DNA of 64,000 nt. Source: Bisporella sp. PMI_857. Taxonomy: Eukaryota; Ascomycota; Leotiomycetes; Helotiales; Helotiaceae. The position numbers and the translations under genes were made by a program. The stretch covers positions 124,001-188,000 of the forward strand of contig JAJSPD010000059.1 of assembly GCA_021307315.1 (NCBI GenBank). Direction: 5' to 3'. The notes beneath the pieces were generated by a model, which saw only the letters and a list, made by a program, of their open reading frames with translations, searched no databases and was not told the DNA's origin. Positions 22,438-35,247 of this stretch are shown piece after piece (position 1 is the stretch's first letter; the number at the start of each line of letters is the position of its first letter).

Positions 22438-23530
22438 CTTAATTTCGTTGCTCGAATAAAACAGTGCAGAATCGCCAGGGTTATACAGCGACGTGCTTTA
22501 TCGAAGAAATAGTAATCTTTAATTTCGTCTTCAGCACACGAATCGTATAGACTGGCAATGAAAGAGGATCAAGTATTACGTTCTCATGAAGAAAGGGAAG
22601 TAATGCTCGCTCCCACACCAATTATATGCAATCGATAACTTCAATATTTACAAGATATAGCGTACCATAAGGCAGGGTATTCACAATCCTTAGGAAGAGA
22701 TAAGAAAAATACTTAGTAGGTCCTAGCATAAATTGGCCCAGGATTATCATCCTGGAGAATTGTAAAAGCGGCAAACCCTTCGCTTTCGCAAACACAGCCT
22801 GTAAGCCTGGGCGTGGGGTGTCGGGGATTACTTCGTGCTTGGCCGAAAGAAGGCACATACTGTAGAATGGTATGATACAATACAATCGTAAGTCCATGTT
22901 AGGCGATGTGGTGAACTACTTGTCTGCAATATACTGATACAGTACCGACAATTTACTGTATATGCGACATATCGGAGTGCCATTACGAGTACGGGGGTTT
23001 AAGGTACGTGGCCGCGGTGGTGATTGGACACAGCGCGTAAAGTAGGGCCGTAAGGCTATCTGACACTATTCAACCATCTGCATGGATAATGGCGTTTTAC
23101 GGAGACGGGTGCCAAGCCCATGCACATGCACATACAAGGGTTGGGGGGTATCGAATTCTAAGGACCCTGACCTTGTAGCAGGGATTAAGGAAACAGGGGG
23201 CCAGGGTAGGTTAGCGCCGATCCACGTGTTCTTCAGGTAGCCTCGTCATGTGGCCACAGGCACTTCCGAGCTGCGGCACGGGTTTAAGTTCGGGTTCGGG
23301 TCCTTTAGGAACCTTGTAAAAGAAGCTAAATACAGGAATTAACCCGGTATTCAATCGTTATAATTTTTACTAATTATATAAGCAATCGATATATGCTATG
23401 AGGCCTGGGCTGTAACGTCCAACCCCCGATCCTCATCTTTTGGACAATCTCTCCCGTAGATAGCCCGGTTCGCAATTTACATTGCAAATTGTCCTGAGCC
23501 TGAGGGAACTCTCGAGACTCAATTCCCGTC
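22438..23530. promoter_or_regulatory. Divergent intergenic region between the two P450 genes
   Basis: About 1.1 kb between the start codons of P450-A (-) and P450-B (+). It contains a minus-strand frame of 91 codons (22897-22622) with hydrophobic stretches and no recognised family, and a short repeated GTTCGGGT motif near 23290. Shared regulation of the two genes is an inference from the layout. Confidence 0.4.
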
Positions 23531-25304
23531 ATGTCGTGTGAATTCTTTTTGGCCGGCGACTCGCTGAGCAAACATGTCTCCATATCCTTGCCCACCTCGA
23601 TGCAGCTGCGTAGCCTAAAGCAGGCTGTGGCGGAAAAGTTCAGAATCATCGATCCAAGTGGTATGTCTCTGAGGTCACGATGTTGACGTTTGATATACGG
23701 CTTGCTTAGACCATACTTTTTTAGCATTGTCCTTCCTCGTAGACGGGTCTCTGTGCGATAACTTGGCTTTGCTCAAGCAATTTCAAAAGCCCATTGGCGT
23801 TTTAGTCAATGGACGCGCTGTTAGCGACCCTCCTGGGCCTCCAGGTCTACCATTTATCGGAAGTCATTGCGAGGTGTATCCTGATCACATTGGTAACCAT
23901 GAACGGCTGTTTCAGACCTACGGTTCCATTTTCAAGACCACAGTCATGGGCCGGACTGTTTACCACACCAACGAACCTGAGATTGTAGCACATGTATTCA
24001 AGGAGACCACATTCTTCACCAAGGAAATCAACGAATCCCACCCATTATATGGAGTCAAAAGTCCACATGCTGGTGTCTTTTTGACCGACACCCACACGGA
24101 TGTCTGGAAAGAAGCCCACAAGTTCATGGTCCCGGCTTTCGGCCCTAAAGCGATTGATAAATACAGCAGTACCATTGTCGCAACAGCTCGCAAAACATTT
24201 CCGGTATTTGACAAGTTGGAAGAAGACAACTTCTCCTGGAACGCGTACGAATACATGCTCAAGCTCGCCTCCCAGATAGTGGGAGAACTGTTCATCGATA
24301 CAGACTTTGGTCACTTCGAAAAAGCCGACTCTCCTATTCACGACACTGTCGCCGCCATTTTCAGGCTTCTTGGTCTGAACAAAAAGGTCACATCCTGGGG
24401 AACCTGGTACACGTGGCTACCCTTTGGTGACCCTAAGCGTCTTCGTGATACGTGGCATGAGGTCGGGTCTCGTGTCGGAAAACACGTTGCCATGGCTTCG
24501 GTAGGTGAAGGCGATATACCTTTACAGGAAGCCGCCCTCAAGACCAAGAATTTGACTGGTAAGTTTCATAATCACCCTTCATGGTTCATAAGTTAACATT
24601 TAGTTTTAGACTATTTCATTCGCGCCACAGACAATAAAGGCAACAAGATGTCAGCTGAAACTCGCAAGCCGGCACTTATCGTAGCCATTACGGCCGGATT
24701 TGTTACCACCAGCTCACTTCTATCCTGGCTTCTCTACGGCCTAGCCACTTATGATGGTTGCCAGTCCAAAATCTTACAAGAACTAGTCGACAATGGCATG
24801 ACCGAAGAGACCGAGATGACTGGGGAGTTCAGCGGACGACTCTCGTTTCTTGATAACTTCATCAAAGAGACTCAGAGACATCATACGACCTCTTTCCAAC
24901 CCGCAAGAACAGCCAGGACAGACCTTATCTTGCCAAACGGCTTCCGGCTACCGAAAGGAGCTGTGGTCATCCCTGAGGTGCACCATCTTCACCATAATGA
25001 TCGAATCTGGGAGAACCCCGCGCGGTTCGAGCCCGAGCGGTGGGATACCGAACAGGTCAAGTCACGCCACAGGGCCGCATACATTCCTTTTGCGATGGGT
25101 CCAAGGATGTGCATAGCTATGAACTTCGTGTTGCGAGAGGTCAAGATGTTATTGGCTCAATTGGTTTATCGATACGAGTTCATGCGACACGGCAATGATA
25201 CGATTGAGTATGATCCCATGTTTCAAACAATTAGGCCAAGGAATTTGTATATGAAGACGCGAAAACGGACATCATGGCCAAGCCCGACGGAAACTAGCTC
25301 ATGA
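23531..25304 (+). CDS. Cytochrome P450-B with N-terminal ubiquitin-like extension
   Basis: Three exons: 23531-23660, 23725-24558 and 24610-25304, joined 1659 nt, 552 residues. An acceptor 6 bp earlier (24604) is also in phase. There is no membrane anchor at the N terminus. Instead, residues 1 to about 77 look like a beta-grasp/ubiquitin-like unit (SISLPTSMQLRSLKQAVAEKF, then an IIDPSG turn, then GVLVNGRAV). The P450 follows with DPPGPPGLPFIGSH. Helix K has ETQR (ExxR), then FEPERW, and the haem loop FAMGPRMCIA with Cys489; the last loop position is Ala rather than Gly. The I-helix reads AGFVTTSS, so the usual acidic residue before Thr is Val. I recall other fungal P450s with the same N-terminal layout, but I do not assign a CYP family. 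Role in the pathway unknown. Confidence 0.88.
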
Positions 25305-26977
25305 GTTTTTCGTATCTCCAGTAACATCGTCACTCGCTAATATCAGACCTTTGCGTCGTTTGCACACTACTGTCGAAAGACCTACACCTCTTCCCCCTGT
25401 GCCCCTTTGGATGTTAATATCCTCCTCTCCTTTCAATAATCTTGCAATCAAGGTTGTTTTAAAATGAGATTGGCCTGTGAGTAGGTTTTATTTCATAAGT
25501 TACTTCGTACATGCTCAAATATTTATCATTTTACGTCTGTGCACTTTAACGCTTGGCCACACATTTCTTCTACGAATTTCTTGGTAATCTTTTTTTAAAA
25601 AAAAAACTATAAGGCATTATTAATCACTTCCTTAACAAAGTCGATTACTATAGCTTCTATAACATTATATATTTTATTCTTAGTTTAAAAAATGCGATAT
25701 ATTTTTATGGCGAGCGCATGGATGAAAAACAGTGAGATTTTAGAGCATGTTAAAAGTACAACCTCGGGCTTACCCAGAGCCCCTGGTTTGTTATGAACCC
25801 ACTTAAATCTCTACCTAATGGTCTTTACAGGGTATAATCGATCAGTTACGAGGAATTTGCCAATAAGACGCATTCAAAACTCGATTAACCTACAATTGTG
25901 ATATATTCAGCTGACGGATGGTAGTCACACTGCGTATTGTTACACTGCATACAGTTACACGGCATACATGCTATAACCAAAAACCGAAACAAGCCGTGCG
26001 AAACAAGCAATAGCAAAAGATGGATCCGGAACCTAGCATATGAGGTGATTTCGTATAAACACCAATAGTTATCTATCCTACCAGAGTTCGCTGCTGAACA
26101 TGAAGGGTTGTTGATAAACAGTTTGATGTTGTTGGTGGGGAAGTTAGATAAGGGCTAATTATTGAAGTACAGTCATCGAAGCTACGCCCTACCAAAGATA
26201 ATCTTTAGTGTCGCTAATTGCACTCCATTTTACAAGATTGTGTTAACAAATACCATGGCGAATATTGCTTAATAATAGACGGGTTGAAGTACCCCGATGG
26301 TTCATGTAACCCTAGCGTGCAACATGCCAAACAGGGATATTTTTGGCGGCTTCTTCTTTTAAGCTTAAATAGCTGCTTTAAAAGCAGTGTTAGCAAAATG
26401 ATATCGCGGTATATCGGCCGTTGAATCCCTGTCCTATATACCGTGTAATATAATCTTTGCCTGGATTAATTTAACAATCTGACATTTGTATTATTCTACG
26501 CCGTAGCAATATTACGTACTTCGCACGGCGGTTGTTAACATCCTTGCTCATCGCGTTTTACAATGCTTATTTTACGACCCCGTAAAGTTTTTATAAAATA
26601 ATAATTTATATTAACGCAAAGATAATGCATTAAACTTTTGTAACACTAACCACGGTGACGTATACTATTAGTATAGTATAGTATAGTACTATACACTGCG
26701 ATTATCTATATATTTTTATTATGAGATGACTGTATGATGCTAGTATTGCAAAAACCAATGCTATATGCACTAGGTTGCCTATGCCAAGACTCCGCAATAC
26801 CGTTGTTTTCACTGCTCGAAAGCGTGTCTGACCACCCTGTGCAATCTTAGACCTCCAACGTCAACCTACGCCTGACACGTCACCGTTACAAGGGCGATTC
26901 TGAGTCCCGAAGAAATTCAATGTATTTGATGCATGTTCGTGCAGGTGAGACTATATCTACCTGAACTTCGGTTCTCT
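25305..26977. other. AT-rich intergenic between P450-B and cytochrome b5
   Basis: Convergent 3' ends. It holds a short TATAG-type microsatellite at about 26667-26691 and small open frames on both strands at 26214-26424, not considered genes. Confidence 0.5.
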
Positions 26978-27585
26978 TTACTCAATTCGAATGCGAGACG
27001 GGAACTTTTTCAAGTTGCCATAGTCGACATAGATAATGTAACTCGCCCACATGCAAAGCCCCCCGAAAGATAACATTAGGACAACCACCGCCGAGAGCCA
27101 TATGGGATCTGCATCGGTCAAACTTTGAAACGGGGCTGACCAAAGGCTGGACAGCTTATCACGATGATACCCAAGCAACGTCGTCACAGCGAGCGGCGCA
27201 GTCACCGAAATAACGACATTCGCTCGGGATTCCCGTTTTTCGGCGGCCTGCGGCCCCAAGATCGAGACGGGGCTGGATGCTCCGTCTGGTCTCTGATATT
27301 CCTTGACATTTCCCACTTTCAGCCTCGGCAGAATGTCGCGAGCATCTTCGGAGTGGAGAGCCTCCTCGAAGATCTTGGTGGCATCCTGGCCGGCCACCTC
27401 GAGTAGGATTTCTTTCCCCCCCGGGTGGTCCTCTAGGTACTTTGAGACGCTGTAGACTTTATGGATGTCAGTTCCATTGCTCAAAAACCCAGCTTAGAAA
27501 TCACCTTACCGGTGCCGTGCAAAACAACCCAAGTGTCGTCTTCGGTATTGTGTTTCTGAATCTCCTCCCAGCTGAAGGCTGTCAT
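26978..27585 (-). CDS. Membrane-anchored cytochrome b5
   Basis: Two exons, 27585-27510 and 27456-26978, with a 53-bp intron; joined 555 nt, 184 residues. The b5 fold is clear: FSWEEIQKHN at the start, WVVLHGTVY, then the axial haem ligands His36 (in DHPGG) and His60 (in LHSED), 24 residues apart as in classical b5. After the domain comes a Pro/Ser-rich linker and one C-terminal membrane helix (about residues 147-174), so it is tail-anchored, presumably in the ER. Microsomal b5 donates the second electron to some P450s and to desaturases. Placed between two P450 genes and PAL, and divergent from PAL, it is most simply a redox partner dedicated to the cluster P450s; that is inference. The start codon was set by joining the exon that supplies the missing N-terminal strand. 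Confidence 0.9.
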
Positions 27586-28479
27586 CGTAATATCGCCTTG
27601 GGGAAAGCTATGACGTTTAAGAGGTTTCCTTAGCAGGTTCTCGTTATTGGATAAACTATTAGTTTACATGAAATAGAATGCGAACCAGTTGCTTGATTTA
27701 TCTTGTTGGATTTTTCTAGAAGTCCCCTCATAAACCAGGGCCGAAACCCCACTCCCATGCAACTGGTAATCAATACGGCACTTGCGGTATGTCTCTCACA
27801 TAATCAGTCGTCAATGGACGGTAGTGCAACCAGTCCTTAGAGGCTTGACATAAGTGGCCGCCCCGATATCATTATTTTAGAGGACGGCAAGAAAAAACTC
27901 GCTAAAGCTGGACTGGTCTCATTTTAACCATTGTGCCATGTATATTCTTGTTTTTACGATCGCTACCAGGATAAGATATTCTAAATGCATCCGGCACGAG
28001 CAAGGCTCATGTCTGTTCTTCTATAATGGCTCAGTAGCACGCGGAATTGTTGAATCCTTGCCAAGGGTAGCGTGAGTCCTGCAGGTAAGCTTAGACTCAA
28101 CATCATGGATAACGCATACCTAACCCTCTCAAAGGTACAGATTTGGATAATATTTGCCAAAAATCACACGGTATATAGTAGTAACGCTCTTGTAATCAGC
28201 AAGGTAGTGGATTCTCATTTATGAATCAGCATTTAGCACACAAAGCGCCGATAACAAACTTCATGGGCTCTAGTCTGATACCCCGGGGGGCGTAAGAATT
28301 TGTGCAATGGTTGGAAGAGAAAGCAACCATTAATATATCATAAAGCACTACCCCAAGCAAATGGTCTCTGATAAAGTTGCTCCCTATCTTCCTAGCACTA
28401 CTATACTACACTCGACCAACCAAACAATCACTTCTATCTTATATTGGCACTTTCCTATTCTTTGGCGAGATCACTAAAC
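27586..28479. promoter_or_regulatory. Divergent promoter region between cytochrome b5 and PAL
   Basis: 894 bp between the two start codons. A TATA-like AATATAT lies near 28330-28340 and the PAL side has a C/T-rich leader. No further gene is seen. Confidence 0.45.
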
Positions 28480-28498
28480 ATGTCTGAGTCAGACATGT
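28478..28498. promoter_or_regulatory. 21-bp palindrome with TGAGTCA core over the PAL start codon
   Basis: Positions 28478-28498 form a palindrome that is perfect except for the unavoidable central base. The centre (28485-28491) is TGAGTCA, the recognition sequence of Gcn4/CpcA-type bZIP regulators. The PAL ATG is at 28480-28482, inside the palindrome. It could be chance, since the bases also encode MSESDMS. Confidence 0.3.
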
Positions 28499-30300
28499 CA
28501 TTTTCCGAGCTCGTCGTGGCCCAGCAAGAACGACTGGAAGCGTCAAGGCGGCAGGTCCGCGTTGACGCCCACACTCTCACCGTGCCAGACGTCGTGGCTG
28601 TGTCTCGCTACTTGGCCCAGGTCGACATCACTGAGGAAGCTATCTTAGCTATCAATGAGTGCAGCGACATTGTCAGGCAGAAGCTTGCTCAAGGTGAAGT
28701 CATCTATGGCGTCAACACCGGATTTGGTGGGAGCGCGGATCAGAGGACGGGTGCGGTCGATGAGCTTCAGCAGCGCCTGTTCACCCTTCTGATGGCTGGA
28801 ATAACCAGTTCTGAAGGAGGTCCCGACCATGTTGGGCCTCTCTTGTTAGATCAAGCTGGAGGAACATGTATGCCTGAATCATGGGTCCGCGCCTCTATGT
28901 TAGTACGCTTGAATTCACTGGCGGCGGGGGCGTCCGGGGTCCGCACCCAGATCACAGACAGACTCTCCGCCATGCTGAACAAGGACATTGTGCCCTTGGT
29001 ACCTCTGCGCGGAAGCATTTCGGCGTCTGGTGATCTGAGTCCTCTCTCGTACATTGGCGGTGTGTTACAGGGCAAGAAAAACGTGTCAGCGTTCATCGGG
29101 CCTCGTGGTGGATCGGGGAAACGCAGGCTGCTGCGCGCTGATGCAGTACTTGAAGAGGCCAATCTAGAGCCACTGGGCGTTCAGGCGAAAGAGGGGCTTG
29201 CCATCGTCAACGGGACAGCAGTCTCCGCAGGCGTCGCGGCGCTAGCTGCGTATGAATGCACAAACCTAGCCATGCTGTCTGAGGTTCTCACAGCTATGAA
29301 CGTCGAAGCCGTCTGTGGAACAGACGAGAGCTTCGATCCGTTCATCGCTAAGATACGTCCCCACCCAGGACAAATCGACAGCGCACAGAGCATTTTCCGC
29401 TTCCTCTCTGGCTCCCGGATAGTGAACAGTGATCAGTATCTCGCCGCCGGCACGCTTCGCCAGGACCGGTATTCTGTCCGCACTGCGAGCCAGTGGATCG
29501 GTCCTGTGTTGGAAGATATCATGCTTGCGTATAAACAAATCTCGATAGAACTCAACTCGGTGACAGATAATCCCGTTATCGATAGTGAATCTGGGCACAT
29601 TTACCACGGGGGAAACTTCCAGGCTAAGGCAGTTACCAGTGCTGTTGAGAAGCTACGTTCCGGGCTGCAGTCTTTGGGGCGAATGCTGTTCTCCCAATGC
29701 ACAGAGATCATCAATCCGGCTACGAATCGTGGACTTCCACCGAATCTCGTCGCCGATGACCCGTCATGTAGCTTCGTCTTCAAAGGAACAGACATTATGG
29801 TCGCCGCACTTACCAGTGAATTAGGCTTCCTCGCCAATCCTGTTGGATCTCATGTGCAGACAGCAGAAATGGGCAACCAGGGCATCAACTCACTGGCCTT
29901 GATCTCGGCTAGATATACGTTACAAGCCGTGGAGGTATTCTCGCAGCTAGCCGCAGCTCATCTCGTGGCTTTATGCCAAGCACTCGACTTGCGAGTGAGA
30001 TCTCCACAAGCTATAAACGAGATCCCAAATGCCGGCCCCGTCTTAGGTTTGGCTGCGAGAAAAATGTACCAATTTGTCAGAGGCGAGTTGAAAGTCCCAT
30101 TTATCACAGAGGCTATAATAGGGGGAGATGTAGAAGATACATACGCTGGGGTTGCACCCAGCGTTGGAAAGTACAATACGGTCGTTTACGACGCAATCCG
30201 CTCTGGGAGGCTCTACGAGGTCGTGGTAGACTGCGTCAAAGAGGCTCGTGGCAGGCAGCCCCGACAAGATGCTCAACTCAGGATACGCAGTTCCTTGTAA
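28480..30300 (+). CDS. PAL: Phenylalanine ammonia-lyase (aromatic amino acid lyase)
   Basis: Intronless, 606 residues. It belongs to the MIO-dependent aromatic lyase family, converting L-Phe to trans-cinnamate and ammonia. The MIO triad Ala182-Ser183-Gly184 is in SISASGDLSPL; the catalytic Tyr76 is in YGVNTGFGG; NGTAVSAG, SVTDNPVID and the QTAEMGNQ loop are all in place. The substrate-selectivity pair is Leu103-Leu104, where tyrosine-using lyases carry His; this argues for phenylalanine. At 606 residues it is about 100 shorter than typical fungal PALs, mainly through a smaller C-terminal shielding region. A phenylalanine aminomutase is the alternative, since the fold is shared. The ATG at 28480 is the first in frame; an upstream TTG is not used. 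It lies opposite a cytochrome b5 gene and 2.4 kb upstream of DAHP synthase, which feeds phenylalanine synthesis. Confidence 0.95.
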   Translation: MSESDMSFSELVVAQQERLEASRRQVRVDAHTLTVPDVVAVSRYLAQVDITEEAILAINECSDIVRQKLAQGEVIYGVNTGFGGSADQRTGAVDELQQRLFTLLMAGITSSEGGPDHVGPLLLDQAGGTCMPESWVRASMLVRLNSLAAGASGVRTQITDRLSAMLNKDIVPLVPLRGSISASGDLSPLSYIGGVLQGKKNVSAFIGPRGGSGKRRLLRADAVLEEANLEPLGVQAKEGLAIVNGTAVSAGVAALAAYECTNLAMLSEVLTAMNVEAVCGTDESFDPFIAKIRPHPGQIDSAQSIFRFLSGSRIVNSDQYLAAGTLRQDRYSVRTASQWIGPVLEDIMLAYKQISIELNSVTDNPVIDSESGHIYHGGNFQAKAVTSAVEKLRSGLQSLGRMLFSQCTEIINPATNRGLPPNLVADDPSCSFVFKGTDIMVAALTSELGFLANPVGSHVQTAEMGNQGINSLALISARYTLQAVEVFSQLAAAHLVALCQALDLRVRSPQAINEIPNAGPVLGLAARKMYQFVRGELKVPFITEAIIGGDVEDTYAGVAPSVGKYNTVVYDAIRSGRLYEVVVDCVKEARGRQPRQDAQLRIRSSL

Positions 30301-32209
30301 TGTAGCTTATATGTGAATACCGCAGTGAAGAGGGTTCCTCATTGTAGATTCAGACAGAGACGGATCTCTCATGTCAGACTTGGGAGGAAACATCTCATTT
30401 TAGTTGTGATTATTGATGCTTCCTACTAGAGGATTGTTGCATCATTAGATAATACCGTTAGACATACATTTTAACGAGTTATATGGTAAAGGATTCTAAT
30501 AAATGTTACTTTGCAGATCAGCTTATGGGAGGGGTGGTAATTGTCATCAGCCATATATCTCACATATTATGTCACGCCTAGTTTTATCCCTTTTTAAGTA
30601 TGCAACAGTATTGTAGTTATATAGGTATATTAGACTATGTCCCTAAGTACCGTACTACACGGGAGAAAGCATTTTGTTAGGTAATTAGGTATAGCATCTC
30701 CAAAACAGATGCATGTACTCCACAGGTCAGAGGGCCACTAAATTGGTAAGGCGCATAAAATAATACCAGACAAAGGGGGTTATTTTACTTTGGCCTACAT
30801 CCACAGTACGTGGTAAGTAGTTGACCTCTGGCACACTCAGTAAAACTCCGCAAACATGCATAATCTGGTCTACGTCAGGCGGCGTCCCCCCACCTCCAGC
30901 CCCTTGGTCCTATAAGCACGACGAAGGACGCGGGGCGATAAACCGACCCCGTGGAGTATTTGATAGCCACGATTTGACACTGGGTGAAGTATCCACATAC
31001 TCGAGAACTTAATAGCTACCTTTAACAATAAGCTGGCTACGTCGTTCGTAGGCTCGATTACCTTCCCTATTGGTACAACCATGGGAAGCCTGTACAATGT
31101 CGGAGCAAAAGCTGGATCAAGCAGCCGATACAGCTGTCCCGGGGCCGAAACTGTAGGCACTCTCATCACCTATGGTGCGCTGCCGATCCTTATCGACACC
31201 TGACATCTAAGGCCCTCGTATTCGAATCGTTCTAGCGCGCAGCAAAGGGACGAATGTCGGCAGACATACGGTGGCTTGAGACATGGCTTGCGAGCATCGG
31301 CCAATTGGAATGACGCCGTTGGACTTGAGGCGTTCGGTCCCATGTCCTATAGTGCCATCGTCCTATTGCCAATAGGTAGTATGGACCAGGGTTACCGCCG
31401 GGGTACCAAAAGGATCAAGAATGGCCCAGACCTACTTTCTTAGCGGCGCCGCAGTTAAGCATTCACCTCGGCAGATTACAGGTCTTGGCGGCCCGGGGGC
31501 TTGCATTTTACTACGTATGTGTACCCCCTGGTTCATAGAAAGACCATGATTAGAAGGTCCTTGGGCCATTCCTTAGTGCTTATTTAAACTTTTAGATTAT
31601 ACTATAATTAAATATGTTTAATTTAATTAAGCTTATAAGAAAAATAAATTAAAAAACTTGAACAAAAGTACCACGAGCCTACCAACCACGTGCTGTTGCA
31701 AGACACGTAACGGTTCCAAGGAAGCCTTGGCAGCAACATCTTGATGACCTCGATATAGGACCTTGAATTACGCAATTGGGTTTGGAGTCTTGGAGCTTGC
31801 GAACTTTAAAGACCTAAATATGACGACGACTTTATATAAGTAGATAAGTTTCCTTAATTAAGAGCTTTGTGCTGAAATACTTTAGTTATCTGAATATAAG
31901 TTATTTAGCTAGCTTCGTAACGTCTTTACTTCTGAGGGGGGAACCAGTATCCACTACATTTCAATATACAGGGCCAACCAACGCGCCTCCAGCCCCCCAT
32001 AGAGCCTAAGGAAATCAAGAACGTTGCAATGATTTTATATTTGTACTTATAATGTATTAGGTACTAATAAACATTGTTTAGGGTAAGTAACTACAAATAA
32101 ATTAATTAAATACTTTATAAGGTACTAACTACTAACTAGCCTTGATTCAGGGCCCCTATGCATGATTATAGCGCTTATTTCCAGGGTATATAGCCGGTAA
32201 TACCCTGTA
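30301..32209. other. 1.9-kb intergenic downstream of PAL
   Basis: AT-rich, with a GC-richer island at about 31020-31560. The island has open stretches in several frames (for example one reading RAAKGRMSADIRWLETWLASIG) broken by stops. It looks like an eroded coding sequence I cannot name. AATTAA-rich repeats follow at 31590-31900. Confidence 0.4.
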
Positions 32210-32437
32210 TTACCAGGACGCGTTCTTTGTACAGGGAACAGGAACTGCATCTTTTAAGGCTGCCACCTTGAGCCTTCTTGGCACAGTCAGACAGGTTGCT
32301 GCTAGGTGCGAGGAGGTATGCACCATTTTCAATGTACCCCACGCTGAAATCAAGCCAAACGAGTTTACGTCCTGGTTTCCAATCTCTGCTGTCTGCACGT
32401 ATGGCCCTCAAGGCATGAAGAAGTATTCTGTCAGGAG
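32210..32437 (-). pseudogene. PAL pseudogene fragment, inverted relative to PAL
   Basis: A minus-strand frame reads LLTEYFFMP, stop, then GPYVQTAEIGNQDVNSFGL, ISAWGTLK and LAATCLTV. This aligns with the intact PAL over ALTSELGFLANPVGSHVQ, TAEMGNQGINSLALISAR and LAAAHLVAL. About 75 residues of the MIO-lyase C-terminal part are recognisable. The rest of the gene is gone, and a TGA stands where the intact copy has an Asn-Pro-Val stretch. It is divergent enough to be an old duplicate or a fragment of a paralogue. It lies between PAL and DAHP synthase, inside the cluster. Confidence 0.75.
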
Positions 32438-32702
32438 CGGTTGACCTCAACGTTGAGCATGCTAGATCGAGGAATAATATCCGTCTTGGAGGCAGGACTC
32501 TGATTAGAGCGGCGGGTCAGGCGGAGCGGATCAGGGGAATCAAAAACCCGAAGCTTCGACTGCGACACGCAGGTTTCATAGCAAACATCAAAACAGAATT
32601 TGAGATCTTCTTGAGACATTGCTAATCGCCTTGTAAGTCTCATTTCCTTGCTTGAGTAATTTCTTTATTTTTAAATTCGCCGACCAGACTCGGACACCTA
32701 TT

Positions 32703-34008
<1,306 letters not shown>

Positions 34009-35247
34009 ACACTTTCGTTCTGGTTTGTGTTCCTATCGCCAAAAATTCGACATAATCTTTTCACGAAATTTGGAAATCAAGAATAGAAACGGCCCAGCAA
34101 AAATCTGGGCAAGATCCTAGAATTATTTAAAAGATGCGCTTCTTCATGCCAGTCGTCGATGCCGTTTCCAAATCTTCATTTTGACATATGTTGTATTGCC
34201 CCTGGGTGACTGTTGGATGGTAGTCTTGGTGATTTTGTGGCTGGCAAACTGATGGTAGAAAGTCTGATTCTCTAGTTTGAGGTAAGATCAAATCAAGCGT
34301 TGGGCCGCCCTTCGTTCAGCGGAGCAAAACAAGGCAAGGCGAATTAGTGCAGAGCAGTGCGAATGAGATAGCCGACACCGCAGCACACACGTTGATGCCT
34401 TTGCGAGACCAAAATGCCAACACTTGAAATTCTAGCCAGTCGTTATGGAGAAAATAAAATAGATCTGGTTGAACAAAAGGTGTCAGCTGAATTATTATCA
34501 GCAGATTCGGGGGGAATCGGATTGGGTAGCTAAAAGGTGCGTGTACAGTACATTTAATGTGCCAAGACATGCAGCCTACCGATTGCGCCATTTGCACACG
34601 TAGTCCGATGCCACGCCACTATCGCTGTTGCGCATTTCAAACCTTTGTACCAATGAAATTTAACCAGCCCATTAGCAAGTCGTTTTAAGGCTTTGGATTA
34701 CACACGTGTCTAGGTAGGAGACCAGTCTCTAATCTACCCTGTCACTTCATGTTTCTTTTCTGCACGGGTTGGGGCAAGTACCAATTCTTCTGCTTCAACA
34801 CAATTGATCATGTAGTTTTATAGCCCCTGCTCCCATCACTGTATACTTTCTTGCATTTTATTACACCCACAATGTCCAATAAGATAGGAGGAGTCTGCTG
34901 ACTTGAAGATGTGTCTTCCACATTCATGAAGCGTCTGCTTAATCCATATAGTAGATATCAGCGTACTTATAGATTATGCACGTCGACCAACGCTGAGCAA
35001 ATTGATATTTAATATATCCTTTATGTACTGTGCTCCATTATAAATCGCGGGGAAGAGCTCAGTTGGTACGGCTTCCTAATTCAGGAAACGAATTTATAAG
35101 CATATTACGTCATAAAACATACCCCTGTTGTCTATTTAACAACAAAGCCCAGCTTTTTGCAGACCATCTGGTACCTTAAAGTAGACTTTCTTCGACAACA
35201 TCCTTCTGTATCATATCTGGCATCGGTTGTGCCGAATTGCTATCGCC
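34009..35247. other. Intergenic between DAHP synthase and the oxidoreductase
   Basis: 1.2 kb with no credible gene. A short minus-strand frame at 34597-34316 has no family resemblance. The 3' part serves as promoter for the gene at 35248. Confidence 0.5.

Noticed and set aside
22622..22897. Small hydrophobic protein between the two P450 genes
   Set aside because: No signal peptide logic, no family resemblance and no splice partners; kept only as a note in the intergenic entry.
28444..28479. N-terminal extension of PAL from a TTG codon
   Set aside because: No ATG; the first in-frame ATG is at 28480 and gives a normal start.
32431..32643. Minus-strand frame upstream of the PAL relic as part of PAL
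   Set aside because: No similarity to the lyase outside 32210-32437; composition differs.
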